From positions 1-14,226 of the forward strand of contig DATANP010000664.1 of assembly GCA_036266195.1 (NCBI GenBank): DNA of 14,226 nucleotides, in the 5' to 3' direction. Source of the stretch: DATMER01 sp036266195 (lineage in GTDB: Bacteria > Acidobacteriota > Thermoanaerobaculia > Multivoradales > UBA5704). Under the pieces are notes generated by a model that worked only from the letters and a program-made list of their open reading frames with translations, ran no database searches and had not been told where the DNA came from. A program made the translations under genes and the position numbers. This document shows, in pieces, positions 1-6,125 of the stretch; position 1 is the stretch's first letter, and the number at the start of each line of letters is the position of its first letter.

Positions 1-37
1 CGACGACGACGCCCGTATTGGCCCCACTGAAGTCCAT
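1..37 (-). CDS. 5' end of a small gene after ccmC, possibly ccmD-like (partial)
   Basis: An ATG on the minus strand at 37-35 opens a frame reading MDFSGANTGVVV up to the window edge. It lies 4 bases after the ccmC stop and is preceded by a GGGAG-type ribosome binding site inside the end of ccmC. That position, directly after ccmC in the same direction, is where the tiny membrane protein CcmD usually sits, and a short polar lead-in before a helix would fit. Only 12 codons are visible, so the product cannot be named from sequence. It could equally be the start of ccmE or of another cytochrome maturation gene. Confidence 0.4.
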   Translation of the reverse strand, partial: MDFSGANTGVVV

Positions 38-41
38 AACC

Positions 42-704
42 CTACTCCCAGCCGGCGGATTTCCGCTCCGCCAGCGCCAGAATCCTGGTCTGCAGGTTGT
101 GAATCCAGAAGAACAGCGCGGTGAACCCGACGCCGCTCGCCAGGAGCACCTGCAGGATGTCCGAGCTCATCGCCGGCTTGCCCTCCGCGTTGACCACCGG
201 CTCCGGGTGGAGCGAGAAGGTGATCCGCGGCACGATCCAGTAGAGGAACGGCGTCACGACCAGCCCGAGGATGGCGTAGGCCGCCGACAGCCGGGCCCGC
301 TTTTCGGGATCGTCCACCGCGCCGCGCAATGCCAGGTAGGCGCCGTAGAAGAGCAGCGAGATGAGGATCGACGTCTGCCGCGGGTCCCAGTTCCAGTAGG
401 CGCCCCACTCGATGCGCGCCCAGATCGCGCCGGTCACCGTGGCGAGCACGCCGAACAGGACGCCGAGCTGGATCGCCACCTGCGCCGACAAGTCGTGCCG
501 AAGGTCGCGCTTCATGAGGTAGCGGATGCTCCACACAGCCGCGCCGATGAACCCCGCGAACGAGGCCCACGCCATGGGCACGTGGAAGAACAGGATGCGG
601 CTCGATTCGCCCTTGAACCCCATCGCCGGCCGGGCATAGAAGAACGCCGCCCAGATGACGAGGGAGATCCAGAGCCAGAGAAGCCAGGCGAGGAGAGTCT
701 TCAT
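42..704 (-). CDS. ccmC: Cytochrome c maturation haem-handling protein CcmC
   Basis: This is an inner-membrane protein of the System I cytochrome c maturation pathway. It displays haem at the outer face of the membrane and passes it to CcmE. The protein is about 220 residues with six predicted hydrophobic helices. It carries the tryptophan-rich WWD haem-binding motif of the family (WGAYWNWDPR, about residues 100-109). Two histidines flank it, in FFHVP (about 41) and SLHPEP (about 166), at the places of the axial haem ligands known in CcmC. I chose the ATG at 704 because it makes a 4-base ATGA overlap with the ccmB stop, typical of coupled translation; a GTG three codons upstream (713) is also possible. 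It is the third gene of a ccmA-ccmB-ccmC series. Haem-handling family membership is clear; CcmC is preferred over related CcsA/CcmF proteins because of the length and the ccmAB context. Confidence 0.93.
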   Translation of the reverse strand: MKTLLAWLLWLWISLVIWAAFFYARPAMGFKGESSRILFFHVPMAWASFAGFIGAAVWSIRYLMKRDLRHDLSAQVAIQLGVLFGVLATVTGAIWARIEWGAYWNWDPRQTSILISLLFYGAYLALRGAVDDPEKRARLSAAYAILGLVVTPFLYWIVPRITFSLHPEPVVNAEGKPAMSSDILQVLLASGVGFTALFFWIHNLQTRILALAERKSAGWE

Positions 705-1387
705 GGGTTCCACACCACCGGGAAGAGCATCAGACCCGCTACGGATACCGATGCATCATACAGAATCAACTGGGGCAGGGCCACACCGGCGGCTCCCCCT
801 GCGGCCGCCGTCCGGGTCAGCTCCACCACCAGCAGAAGCAGGGGAAGGAGGACCGGGAACGACAGCACGGAAAACAGGGTGCTCTTGGTCCGCGCCTGCG
901 CGATGATTGCGGCCACCAGCGTGCTCCCGACCGCGAGGCCGTAGCCGCCCGCGATGAGCGACGCCAGCAGGAGCCCCGGGTCGGCCACCTCGATGCTCAT
1001 CAGCGTCACGTAGACCGGCGTGACCAGCAGCTCCAGGGCCGCCACCAGGGTGAGACAGTAGAGGAGCTTGCCGCAGAACAGGGCCGACGGCGTGGCGGCC
1101 AGGCGCAGGGCCGTAGCGGTCTGGCTCTCCTCCTCCTGCACGAAGGCGCGCGGCAGGCCGGCGGCGACCGAGAACAGGAGGATCAGCCAGAGGAGCACCG
1201 GCAGAACCGCCGAGCCCTGTGCCTTGGCGATGCCCATCGGACCCAGGCTGACGCTCGTCACCACCAGGGTCGTGAAGGCGAAGAGCGCCAGGGTGTTCAG
1301 GGCGTAGCGGGTGCGGAACTCGCACCGCCATTCCTTCACGAACACCGCGGCGGCCTCAGCGGCCCAGGTCGATGTGGCGGGTGACAC
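701..1387 (-). CDS. ccmB: Haem exporter ABC transporter permease CcmB
   Basis: CcmB is the membrane subunit that works with the ATPase CcmA in cytochrome c maturation. The CcmAB complex uses ATP to release holo-CcmE from the CcmC complex. The 228-residue product has an amphipathic N-terminus ending in KEWRCEFRTRYALN, then about six hydrophobic segments. The cytoplasmic loop FVQEEESQTATALRLAATP is typical of CcmB (an acidic stretch followed by L-L-P/A-TP). The GTG start at 1387 is backed by GGAG seven bases upstream. It overlaps the end of ccmA by 32 bases and the start of ccmC by 4, so the three genes are surely one transcript. Length and hydropathy fit the family; nothing looks broken. Confidence 0.92.
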   Translation of the reverse strand: MSPATSTWAAEAAAVFVKEWRCEFRTRYALNTLALFAFTTLVVTSVSLGPMGIAKAQGSAVLPVLLWLILLFSVAAGLPRAFVQEEESQTATALRLAATPSALFCGKLLYCLTLVAALELLVTPVYVTLMSIEVADPGLLLASLIAGGYGLAVGSTLVAAIIAQARTKSTLFSVLSFPVLLPLLLLVVELTRTAAAGGAAGVALPQLILYDASVSVAGLMLFPVVWNP

Positions 1388-1979
1388 GGTCGATCTCCAG
1401 GTTCATCGGGTTTGCCACCACGGCCAGGCCGCCCTGGTCCAGGTGCTCGTAGAGCAGCGCCTTCGTGCCCTCCTCGCCTGGCGAGTCCAGGTTCTGGAAC
1501 GGCTCGTCGAGCAGCAGCAGGCGCGGTTGGTGGAGCATCGCCCAGCCCCAGCGCAGCCGCTGGCGCATGCCGGACGACAGAGCGCCCGCCATGCGGTCCG
1601 TGGGCAGCGCGAGCCGGCGCAGGACCTCCAGACCCCACTCCGGTCCGGTGCGGCGCAGCTTGGCGAAGAACTCGAGGTTCTCCGCCACGGTCAGCTCCGA
1701 GTAGAGCGCGAGGTCGGGGGCCACGTAGCCCACCCGCCGCCGGCGCTCGTCCGTATCGAACACTCTGTCGTCCTCCCAATACTTGATGGTGCCTCTGTCG
1801 GGCGCAAGCAAGCCGGCCAGGCAGCGCAGCAGCGTGCTCTTGCCCGAGCCGTTCGGCCCGGTAACCAGCAGCATCTCGCCGGACCCGACCTCTCCAGACA
1901 CCCCTTGCAACACGGAGAGGCGCCCGAAGCGGCGGCGGATGTTCTCGAAGGAGAGCTTCGTGCTCGGAGGGTTCTGCAC
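1356..1979 (-). CDS. ccmA: Haem exporter ABC transporter ATP-binding protein CcmA
   Basis: This is the cytoplasmic ATPase that powers the CcmAB complex of cytochrome c maturation. From the GTG at 1979 the protein is 207 residues, the usual CcmA length. It has Walker A GPNGSGKST (41-49), an ABC signature LSSGM (134-138; usually LSSGQ) and Walker B LLLLDE (154-159). The D-loop follows as NLDS. The switch histidine normally seen near the C-terminus (THxP in many CcmA) is replaced: the stretch reads VVANPMNLEID. The frame is open to a GTG at 2042 (228 residues), but that start has no ribosome binding site and adds a 21-residue extension not expected for the family. The GTG at 1979 has TATAGT seven bases before it. 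It is the first gene of the ccmABC cluster and divergent from the HEAT-cyclophilin gene. Confidence 0.9.
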   Translation of the reverse strand: MQNPPSTKLSFENIRRRFGRLSVLQGVSGEVGSGEMLLVTGPNGSGKSTLLRCLAGLLAPDRGTIKYWEDDRVFDTDERRRRVGYVAPDLALYSELTVAENLEFFAKLRRTGPEWGLEVLRRLALPTDRMAGALSSGMRQRLRWGWAMLHQPRLLLLDEPFQNLDSPGEEGTKALLYEHLDQGGLAVVANPMNLEIDRVTRHIDLGR

Positions 1980-1986
1980 GAGCCGG

Positions 1987-1992
1987 ACTATA
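1987..1992 (-). promoter_or_regulatory. Candidate -10 element for ccmABC
   Basis: The minus strand reads TATAGT followed by seven bases and then the GTG at 1979. If used, transcription would begin at or next to the start codon, giving a leaderless ccmA message. No convincing -35 hexamer is present at 16-18 bases, so this is a weak call that rests on the -10 and its spacing. Confidence 0.3.
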
Positions 1993-2043
1993 GCGGACCG
2001 GGTGGCCCGATCGCCCGCCTCTTGGGGTAGTGCGGAGGTCACG

Positions 2044-2053
2044 AAAGGAGGTG
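2044..2053 (+). promoter_or_regulatory. Strong Shine-Dalgarno site for the HEAT-cyclophilin gene
   Basis: AAAGGAGGTG is a near-complete match to the anti-Shine-Dalgarno sequence of 16S rRNA. It ends about eight bases before the GTG at 2061 and is 25 bases from the ATG at 2079. It therefore favours the GTG start. It is one of the best ribosome binding sites in the window. Confidence 0.6.
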
Positions 2054-2060
2054 CGGCCCG

Positions 2061-4082
2061 GTGCTACCATCCTCCGCCATGCGCCGATTCCTGGTTGTGC
2101 TCGCTCTCACCTCGTTGGGGATGGGGTGTGCCTCGGCTCCCAAGCCGGCTTCCACAATCCCGGACCTGCAGGTTCGTTCTCTGCTGCTTTACCTGGTGGA
2201 CCGCCAGATGTACGAGCCGGTGATCGTCCAGCAGGCGCTCGCCGGCGGGCCGGAGCTGCGCGAGGCGCTGGCCGAGGCGCTCGGCCGGATTCCCGACCAC
2301 CAGGGCCGGTCGCCGCTCGCCGGCCTCCTGCTGGACGACGTGCCGGCCGTGCGCCGGGCCGCGGCCTTCGCCCTGGGCGAGCTGGACGACCCCGAGGCCG
2401 TCCCGGCGCTCCTCCAGGCGGTCACCGACACGGACCACGAGACCGGCACCCTCGCGGTCGAGGCCCTGGGCAAGCTCAAGGCATCGGTCCTCGACGTGGC
2501 CCAGACCCTGCTCCCGCTCGACGAGAAGGAGCGCTGGGCCCGGCTTTTCCCGCATCTCTTCCTCTTCAAGGAGGATGCAACCGTCCTCCTGGCCGAGAAG
2601 GGGCTGGCGATCGCGGACCCCGAGATCCACGTGCGCGCCGCCTATGCCCTGGCCCGCGATCCGCGCCCCGAGGGCCTCGCGCTCCTGCGCAGCCTGATCT
2701 CCGATCCGGACGCCCGGGTCCGCGCCTGGGCCGCCCGGGGTCTCGGCATCGTGGGAGAGGGCGCCGATGTGGCCGCGCTCCGGCCTCTTTTAGATGACTC
2801 CGCGCCGGGCCCGATCATCCAGGCCCTCCGCGCGGCCGCGAAGCTGATCGCAGGGGGGAAGTCTCCAGCGCCGGCCGAGTGGCGTCCCCGCCTGCTGGAG
2901 CTTGTCAGCGACGAGCGCTCCGGCATCCGCCTGACCGCGCTGGAGGCCCTGGCGTCCTGGTCCTTCGAGAATACCCAGGACCCATTGACCCAGGCCGTGG
3001 CCGACCGGGCCGTCAAAGGCACCGGCCGGGAGCGGGGGCTGGCGGTCCTCGCTCTGGCAGCCGGGAAGTATCCGGACGCCCTGAAACTGGCGACCGCGGC
3101 GCAGGGCTCTCCCGAGATCGACGTCCGGGCCCATGCCGCCCAGGCCGCGGCCCGGATCGGCTTTCCGGCGGCCGCGGACCTGGTCGCGAAGCTCGTCGCC
3201 GATCCGGCTCCGGCCGTCCGTTCGGCCGCGGCCGACGCCGCCCTGACCGGAGCCGAGGCGGCGCAGGACCACGGCGCGGGCGCGGCGGGCGACCTGCTGT
3301 CCGACCGGGACCCGGGCGTCCGGGCCACGGTCTTCGGCTGGCTGTCCGAGCACCCGGTCCTCCCTCTCGGCCGTCTCCAGGCCGGGCTCCAGGCCTCGAT
3401 CCGCGGCGGGGTGGAGGAGGAGACCATCGCGGCCCTGGACGCCCTCACCGCCCGGGCCAAGGCCGAGCCGCTGGAGCGCGGCGCGATCGTGTCTCTCCTG
3501 GAGCAGGCCGCGGCCGGCAAGGCGGGCAGCGGCTGGATCCTGCGCCGGCAGGCGGGCGCGGCGCTGGGCGACCTCGAACGCCCGGTGCCGACTCTGGGCC
3601 CGGTCGAGACCGGCAAGACGGCGGACGTCTACCGCGAGATCGTCGAGCGCACCTGGGAGCCGAAGACCGTCGAGCTGCGGACCTCCAAAGGCCCGATCCG
3701 CATCCGCCTGGCCTGCCGCGAGGCGCCGTTGACCTGCCTCAACTTCCTCCAACTCTCCGAGCAGGGCTACTTCAACGGCCTGATCTTCCACCGCGTCGTG
3801 CCCGACTTCGTGGTCCAGGGCGGAGACCCGCGGGGCGACGGCTTCGGCGGGCCGGGCTACGACATCCGGGACGAGATCAACCGGCTGCGCTACAAGCGGG
3901 GGACCGTGGGCATGGCCCTGGCCGGACCGGATACGGGCGGCAGCCAGTTCTTCATCGCCCTCTCCGAGCAGCCCCATCTGGACGGCGGCTACACCGTCTT
4001 CGGCCAGGTCGTGGCCGGCGACGAGATCCTCGACCGCATCGTGCCGGGGGACCGGATCGAAGCCGTCTCCGAGGTGAGATAG
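2061..4082 (+). CDS. Secreted HEAT-repeat protein with C-terminal cyclophilin peptidyl-prolyl isomerase domain
   Basis: This is a 673-residue two-part protein. The N-terminus (MRRFLVVLALTSLGMGC from Met7) looks like a lipoprotein signal peptide, with an imperfect lipobox ending in Cys. Residues about 35-500 are alanine- and leucine-rich helical pairs with the recurring pattern DPxxxVRxxAAxALG, typical of HEAT repeats, a protein-binding solenoid. From about residue 535 a cyclophilin domain follows. It contains the catalytic-arginine motif FHRVVPDFVVQGGDP (Arg578), GGSQFFIA (626-633) and HLDGGYTVFGQV. It would catalyse cis-trans isomerisation of prolyl bonds in periplasmic or outer-membrane clients held by the solenoid. 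The GTG at 2061 is chosen because of the strong ribosome binding site; the ATG at 2079 is the alternative. The thioredoxin-like gene follows after 11 bases, suggesting joint expression. The enzyme family is certain; the client and location are inferred. Confidence 0.92.
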   Translation: MLPSSAMRRFLVVLALTSLGMGCASAPKPASTIPDLQVRSLLLYLVDRQMYEPVIVQQALAGGPELREALAEALGRIPDHQGRSPLAGLLLDDVPAVRRAAAFALGELDDPEAVPALLQAVTDTDHETGTLAVEALGKLKASVLDVAQTLLPLDEKERWARLFPHLFLFKEDATVLLAEKGLAIADPEIHVRAAYALARDPRPEGLALLRSLISDPDARVRAWAARGLGIVGEGADVAALRPLLDDSAPGPIIQALRAAAKLIAGGKSPAPAEWRPRLLELVSDERSGIRLTALEALASWSFENTQDPLTQAVADRAVKGTGRERGLAVLALAAGKYPDALKLATAAQGSPEIDVRAHAAQAAARIGFPAAADLVAKLVADPAPAVRSAAADAALTGAEAAQDHGAGAAGDLLSDRDPGVRATVFGWLSEHPVLPLGRLQAGLQASIRGGVEEETIAALDALTARAKAEPLERGAIVSLLEQAAAGKAGSGWILRRQAGAALGDLERPVPTLGPVETGKTADVYREIVERTWEPKTVELRTSKGPIRIRLACREAPLTCLNFLQLSEQGYFNGLIFHRVVPDFVVQGGDPRGDGFGGPGYDIRDEINRLRYKRGTVGMALAGPDTGGSQFFIALSEQPHLDGGYTVFGQVVAGDEILDRIVPGDRIEAVSEVR

Positions 4083-4085
4083 ACT
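4080..4085 (+). promoter_or_regulatory. Candidate -10 element before the thioredoxin-like gene
   Basis: TAGACT begins with the stop codon of the cyclophilin gene and stands eight bases before the ATG at 4094. There is no ribosome binding site at a normal distance: GAGGTGAG at 4071-4078 is about 15 bases away. A leaderless internal promoter is possible, but no clear -35 is present and the gene may simply be co-transcribed. Confidence 0.25.
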
Positions 4086-4093
4086 TGCGTATC

Positions 4094-4651
4094 ATGAAAC
4101 ACGCTGTCCTGTCCGTCCTGATCGCCGCGTCTTCCCTGGCCTGTGCTACCGCCGCGCCCCAGACCTCCGGCAACTCCGCGTCCAAGGAACCCACCAAGGA
4201 AGAGGGCGTGCTCGTGGGAGACGTCACCCGGGAGCAGATCGAAGAGGCCGTACCCGACTGGGCCCAGGTGGAGGCCGACTCCGCGCCGGACCCTGCGACC
4301 TGTCAGGGTCTGACCGCCGTGGAGCCCGGAGCCGACGTGACCGTCTTCCTCGGCACCTGGTGTGGCGACAGCCGCCGCGAGGTGCCCCGGCTCTGGAAGG
4401 CGCTCGACCTGGCGGGACCGGCCGTGCCCTTCGAGATCCACTATGTGGGAGTCGACCGCGACAAGAAGGAGCCGGGAGGACGTCCGGCGGGCGACGACAT
4501 TCGCTACGTGCCGACCTTCATCGTGCGCCGCAACGGCCAGGAGGTCGGGCGGATCGTGGAGCATTCGCCGGCCGGCATCGAGAAAGACCTCCTGGCGCTC
4601 CTCACCGGTCAGGCCCATGGCCTGATCACCTCCCGCTCCGACCTGAGATGA
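4094..4651 (+). CDS. Secreted thioredoxin-fold protein with a CGDS motif
   Basis: This 185-residue protein starts with a signal peptide ending in SSLAC (Cys17, lipoprotein-like) and a low-complexity polar linker (about 20-45). A thioredoxin-fold domain follows: strand TVFLGTWC, then CGDSRREVPRLWKAL (Cys90), strand IHYVGVDRD, and YVPTFIV with the cis-proline at 140. In classical thioredoxins the motif is CxxC; here the second cysteine is a serine (Cys90-Gly-Asp-Ser93), so it cannot form the usual active-site disulfide. Such proteins can act as monothiol reductases, isomerase-like partners or peroxidase relatives. It lies 11 bases after the cyclophilin gene and shares its stop with the next small gene (ATGA), so all three probably work in envelope protein folding or redox care. 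The fold is clear; the reaction is unknown. Confidence 0.85.
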   Translation: MKHAVLSVLIAASSLACATAAPQTSGNSASKEPTKEEGVLVGDVTREQIEEAVPDWAQVEADSAPDPATCQGLTAVEPGADVTVFLGTWCGDSRREVPRLWKALDLAGPAVPFEIHYVGVDRDKKEPGGRPAGDDIRYVPTFIVRRNGQEVGRIVEHSPAGIEKDLLALLTGQAHGLITSRSDLR

Positions 4652-4818
4652 CCGCCAGCCTCGGCTGGGTCCTCCAGCTCCTCGCGCTCGCCCTGGTGGG
4701 CAGCGGATTCCTGATCGGGCTCGTCTACAACGAGGTCCGGGCCGAGCTGGCCATCTGCGCCGTGGGCGGCGCGATGTTCCTCCTCGGCCGCTGGCTCCAG
4801 GGGCGGGCCGGGCGCTGA
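4648..4818 (+). CDS. Small two-helix membrane protein (56 aa)
   Basis: The ATG at 4648 overlaps the stop codon of the thioredoxin-like gene in an ATGA arrangement, a sign of translational coupling. The product starts MTASLGWVLQLLALALVG and has two hydrophobic segments (about residues 5-25 and 34-49). A short charged loop (YNEVRAE) joins them and the tail is basic (RWLQGRAGR), suggesting both ends lie in the cytoplasm. I do not recognise a family. Its coupling to a secreted thioredoxin-fold protein suggests a membrane anchor or helper for that system, but this rests on context only. Its codon use, with C or G at nearly every third position, matches the neighbours and supports a real gene. A longer reading in the same frame begins far upstream inside the thioredoxin-like gene and is not favoured. 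Confidence 0.7.
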   Translation: MTASLGWVLQLLALALVGSGFLIGLVYNEVRAELAICAVGGAMFLLGRWLQGRAGR

Positions 4819-4826
4819 CGCCCGGC
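4807..4826 (+). terminator. GC-only hairpin at the end of the folding/redox operon
   Basis: GCCGGGCG and CGCCCGGC form a perfect 8-base-pair stem around the loop CTGA, which contains the stop codon of the 56-residue gene. No T-tract follows, so it is not a classic intrinsic terminator. It could stop transcription with help from Rho, protect the 3' end, or insulate the sigma factor promoter just downstream. Confidence 0.4.
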
Positions 4827-4841
4827 GATGTCCGGCGACCC

Positions 4842-4870
4842 TGAAACCTTGGCGAGATGCTTGCGTATCC
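4842..4870 (+). promoter_or_regulatory. Candidate ECF-type promoter of the sigma factor gene
   Basis: TGAAACCTT (4842-4850) and CGTATCC (4864-4870) give an AAC core, 16 bases, then a CGT core. This is the pattern recognised by many ECF sigma factors. It lies just before the sigma factor's likely start codons at 4884 and 4896, so the sigma factor may drive its own gene. Usage is inferred from pattern and position. Confidence 0.45.
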
Positions 4871-4895
4871 TTCGGTGACGCGGATGGCGCGGGGA

Positions 4896-5468
4896 ATGGA
4901 GCAGCCGACCGACGAAGATCTGGTCGTCGCAGTTCTGGAAGGCGATCGGGACCGCTTCGGCGATCTGGTCGACCGCTACCAGGGTCGTCTCGTCAATTAC
5001 CTGTTCCGGTTGCTGCGCAATGTGGACGACGCGCACGACCTGGCCCAGGAAGTGCTGGTGAAGGTCTACCAGGTACTGGATCGCTACGATCCCCAGTACC
5101 GGTTCTCCACCTGGCTCTTCCGGGTGGCGCAGAACGCGGCGATCGATCAGATCCGCCGCCGCCGCCTCAAGGTGGTGTCACTGCGGCAGGACGACGAAGA
5201 AGGAGAAGGACGTGATTGGGATCTGCCGTCTCCGGAGCGCGGGCCATACGGCGAGCTGCGCAACCGGGAGCGGGGGGACGCGATCCAGGAGGCCATCGAT
5301 TCGCTCCCCTGGGAGTACCGGGAGCTGATCCTCCTGAGGCATTTCGGTGAGCTCCCCTATGAAGAGATCGCGCAGATGAAGGGCATGCCCCTGGGGACCG
5401 TCAAGAACAAGCTGTTCCGGGGGCGCCAGATGTTGAAGGAAAAATTGCAGGAATTCCTGAGCGATTGA
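4896..5468 (+). CDS. ECF-family RNA polymerase sigma factor
   Basis: This is a 190-residue alternative sigma factor of the sigma-70 ECF (RpoE/SigE-like) type. Region 2 (about 20-90) includes DDAHDLAQEVLVKVY and FSTWLFRVAQNAAIDQIRRRR, which bind core polymerase and melt the -10. A variable acidic linker (98-128) leads to region 4 (about 130-182). There, LPWEYRELILLRHFGELPYEEIA and the helix GTVKNKLFRGRQ recognise the -35. The frame is open back to an ATG at 4857. That start would fall at or before the likely transcription start of the candidate ECF promoter, so I take MEQPTDEDLV (4896), which is typical of the family; the ATG at 4884 is also possible. The anti-sigma gene begins 17 bases after its stop. 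The inducing signal cannot be read from the sequence. Confidence 0.92.
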   Translation: MEQPTDEDLVVAVLEGDRDRFGDLVDRYQGRLVNYLFRLLRNVDDAHDLAQEVLVKVYQVLDRYDPQYRFSTWLFRVAQNAAIDQIRRRRLKVVSLRQDDEEGEGRDWDLPSPERGPYGELRNRERGDAIQEAIDSLPWEYRELILLRHFGELPYEEIAQMKGMPLGTVKNKLFRGRQMLKEKLQEFLSD

Positions 5469-5485
5469 GTAGCTGGGGGGTCTCC

Positions 5486-6085
5486 ATGAACAGGCCGGAT
5501 CACAGCATCTACAGAGAGTGGCTCAACCTGGAGGCCGATGGCCGGCTTCCGCGCGAAGAACGGACCCGCCTCGAACAGCACCTCGCCACCTGCTCGTCCT
5601 GTCGCACCGAGCTCGACAGCCTGCGGTCGCTCGAAAATCTGCTGATCCAGACGCGGGTGCCCGTCCGGGAAGGCTTCCGCTCCGACATCCTCGCCGCCCT
5701 TCCGGCTGCCGGCTGGGAGGCGCGCGCTCCTCGTACCTGGGGCTTCCCGGTGGCGCTCTGCGTCCTGCTCGCCGTAATCTCCGCGGCCGTGGTGGGCACC
5801 GCGCCGGGCGAGTCCTCGGGCCTGGGCGCGCTCTCGGCGGTGTTCGGCATGTTCCGGGCCGCGGCCCTGGCCGGCTCCGGCCTGCTCGCCGCCACCTGGA
5901 AGGGCTTCGGCCTCGTCTTCGAAGAGATGATCGCCTCGCCCATGAGCCTCGGGATGTTCGGTGTCTTCGTCCTCTGCCTCAACATCCTGCTCGTCATGAT
6001 GATCCGCCGGAAGCGGGCCGAGGCTCCGGCCGGAGCCGGCAGCATCGCCAGGACCTCGCGGAGCCTCGACGATTCCCGTCTGTAG
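5486..6085 (+). CDS. Zinc-finger anti-sigma factor, membrane protein
   Basis: This is the probable partner that holds the upstream ECF sigma factor inactive at the membrane. The 199-residue protein has an N-terminal zf-HC2 anti-sigma domain with the motif His32-x3-Cys36-x2-Cys39 (HLATCSSC). After it come a clear transmembrane helix (about 85-105), a mildly hydrophobic middle, and a second strong helix (about 152-173) followed by basic MIRRKR and a short cytoplasmic-looking tail. The ATG at 5486 is chosen because GGGGGG lies five bases upstream; a TTG overlapping the sigma stop would add seven residues. Order and spacing (sigma then anti-sigma, 17 bases) are standard. The two-helix layout differs from single-pass RsgI or RskA types, and the periplasmic part between the helices (about 45 residues) may sense the signal. 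Confidence 0.88.
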   Translation: MNRPDHSIYREWLNLEADGRLPREERTRLEQHLATCSSCRTELDSLRSLENLLIQTRVPVREGFRSDILAALPAAGWEARAPRTWGFPVALCVLLAVISAAVVGTAPGESSGLGALSAVFGMFRAAALAGSGLLAATWKGFGLVFEEMIASPMSLGMFGVFVLCLNILLVMMIRRKRAEAPAGAGSIARTSRSLDDSRL

Positions 6086-6110
6086 CTGGTCTCCAGGCTC
6101 AAACCTGACG

Positions 6111-6116
6111 TAGAGT
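6111..6116 (+). promoter_or_regulatory. Candidate -10 element of the bactofilin-like gene
   Basis: TAGAGT is followed by nine bases and then the GTG at 6126. No ribosome binding site precedes that GTG, so a leaderless start is plausible. The -35 is not convincing. Confidence 0.3.
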
Positions 6117-6125
6117 TCCCCAACC

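Noticed and set aside
18..944. 308-codon plus-strand frame over ccmC and ccmB
   Set aside because: It reads as low-complexity Arg, Pro and Glu sequence and is antisense to recognised membrane proteins.
2790..3977. 395-codon minus-strand frame in the HEAT-cyclophilin gene
   Set aside because: Antisense shadow; the plus strand holds conserved cyclophilin motifs and HEAT repeats.
4086..4093. TTGCGTATC before the thioredoxin-like gene as a second ECF -10, since it repeats the one at 4861
   Set aside because: There is no AAC core at 16-17 bases upstream, so the shared bases are probably chance.
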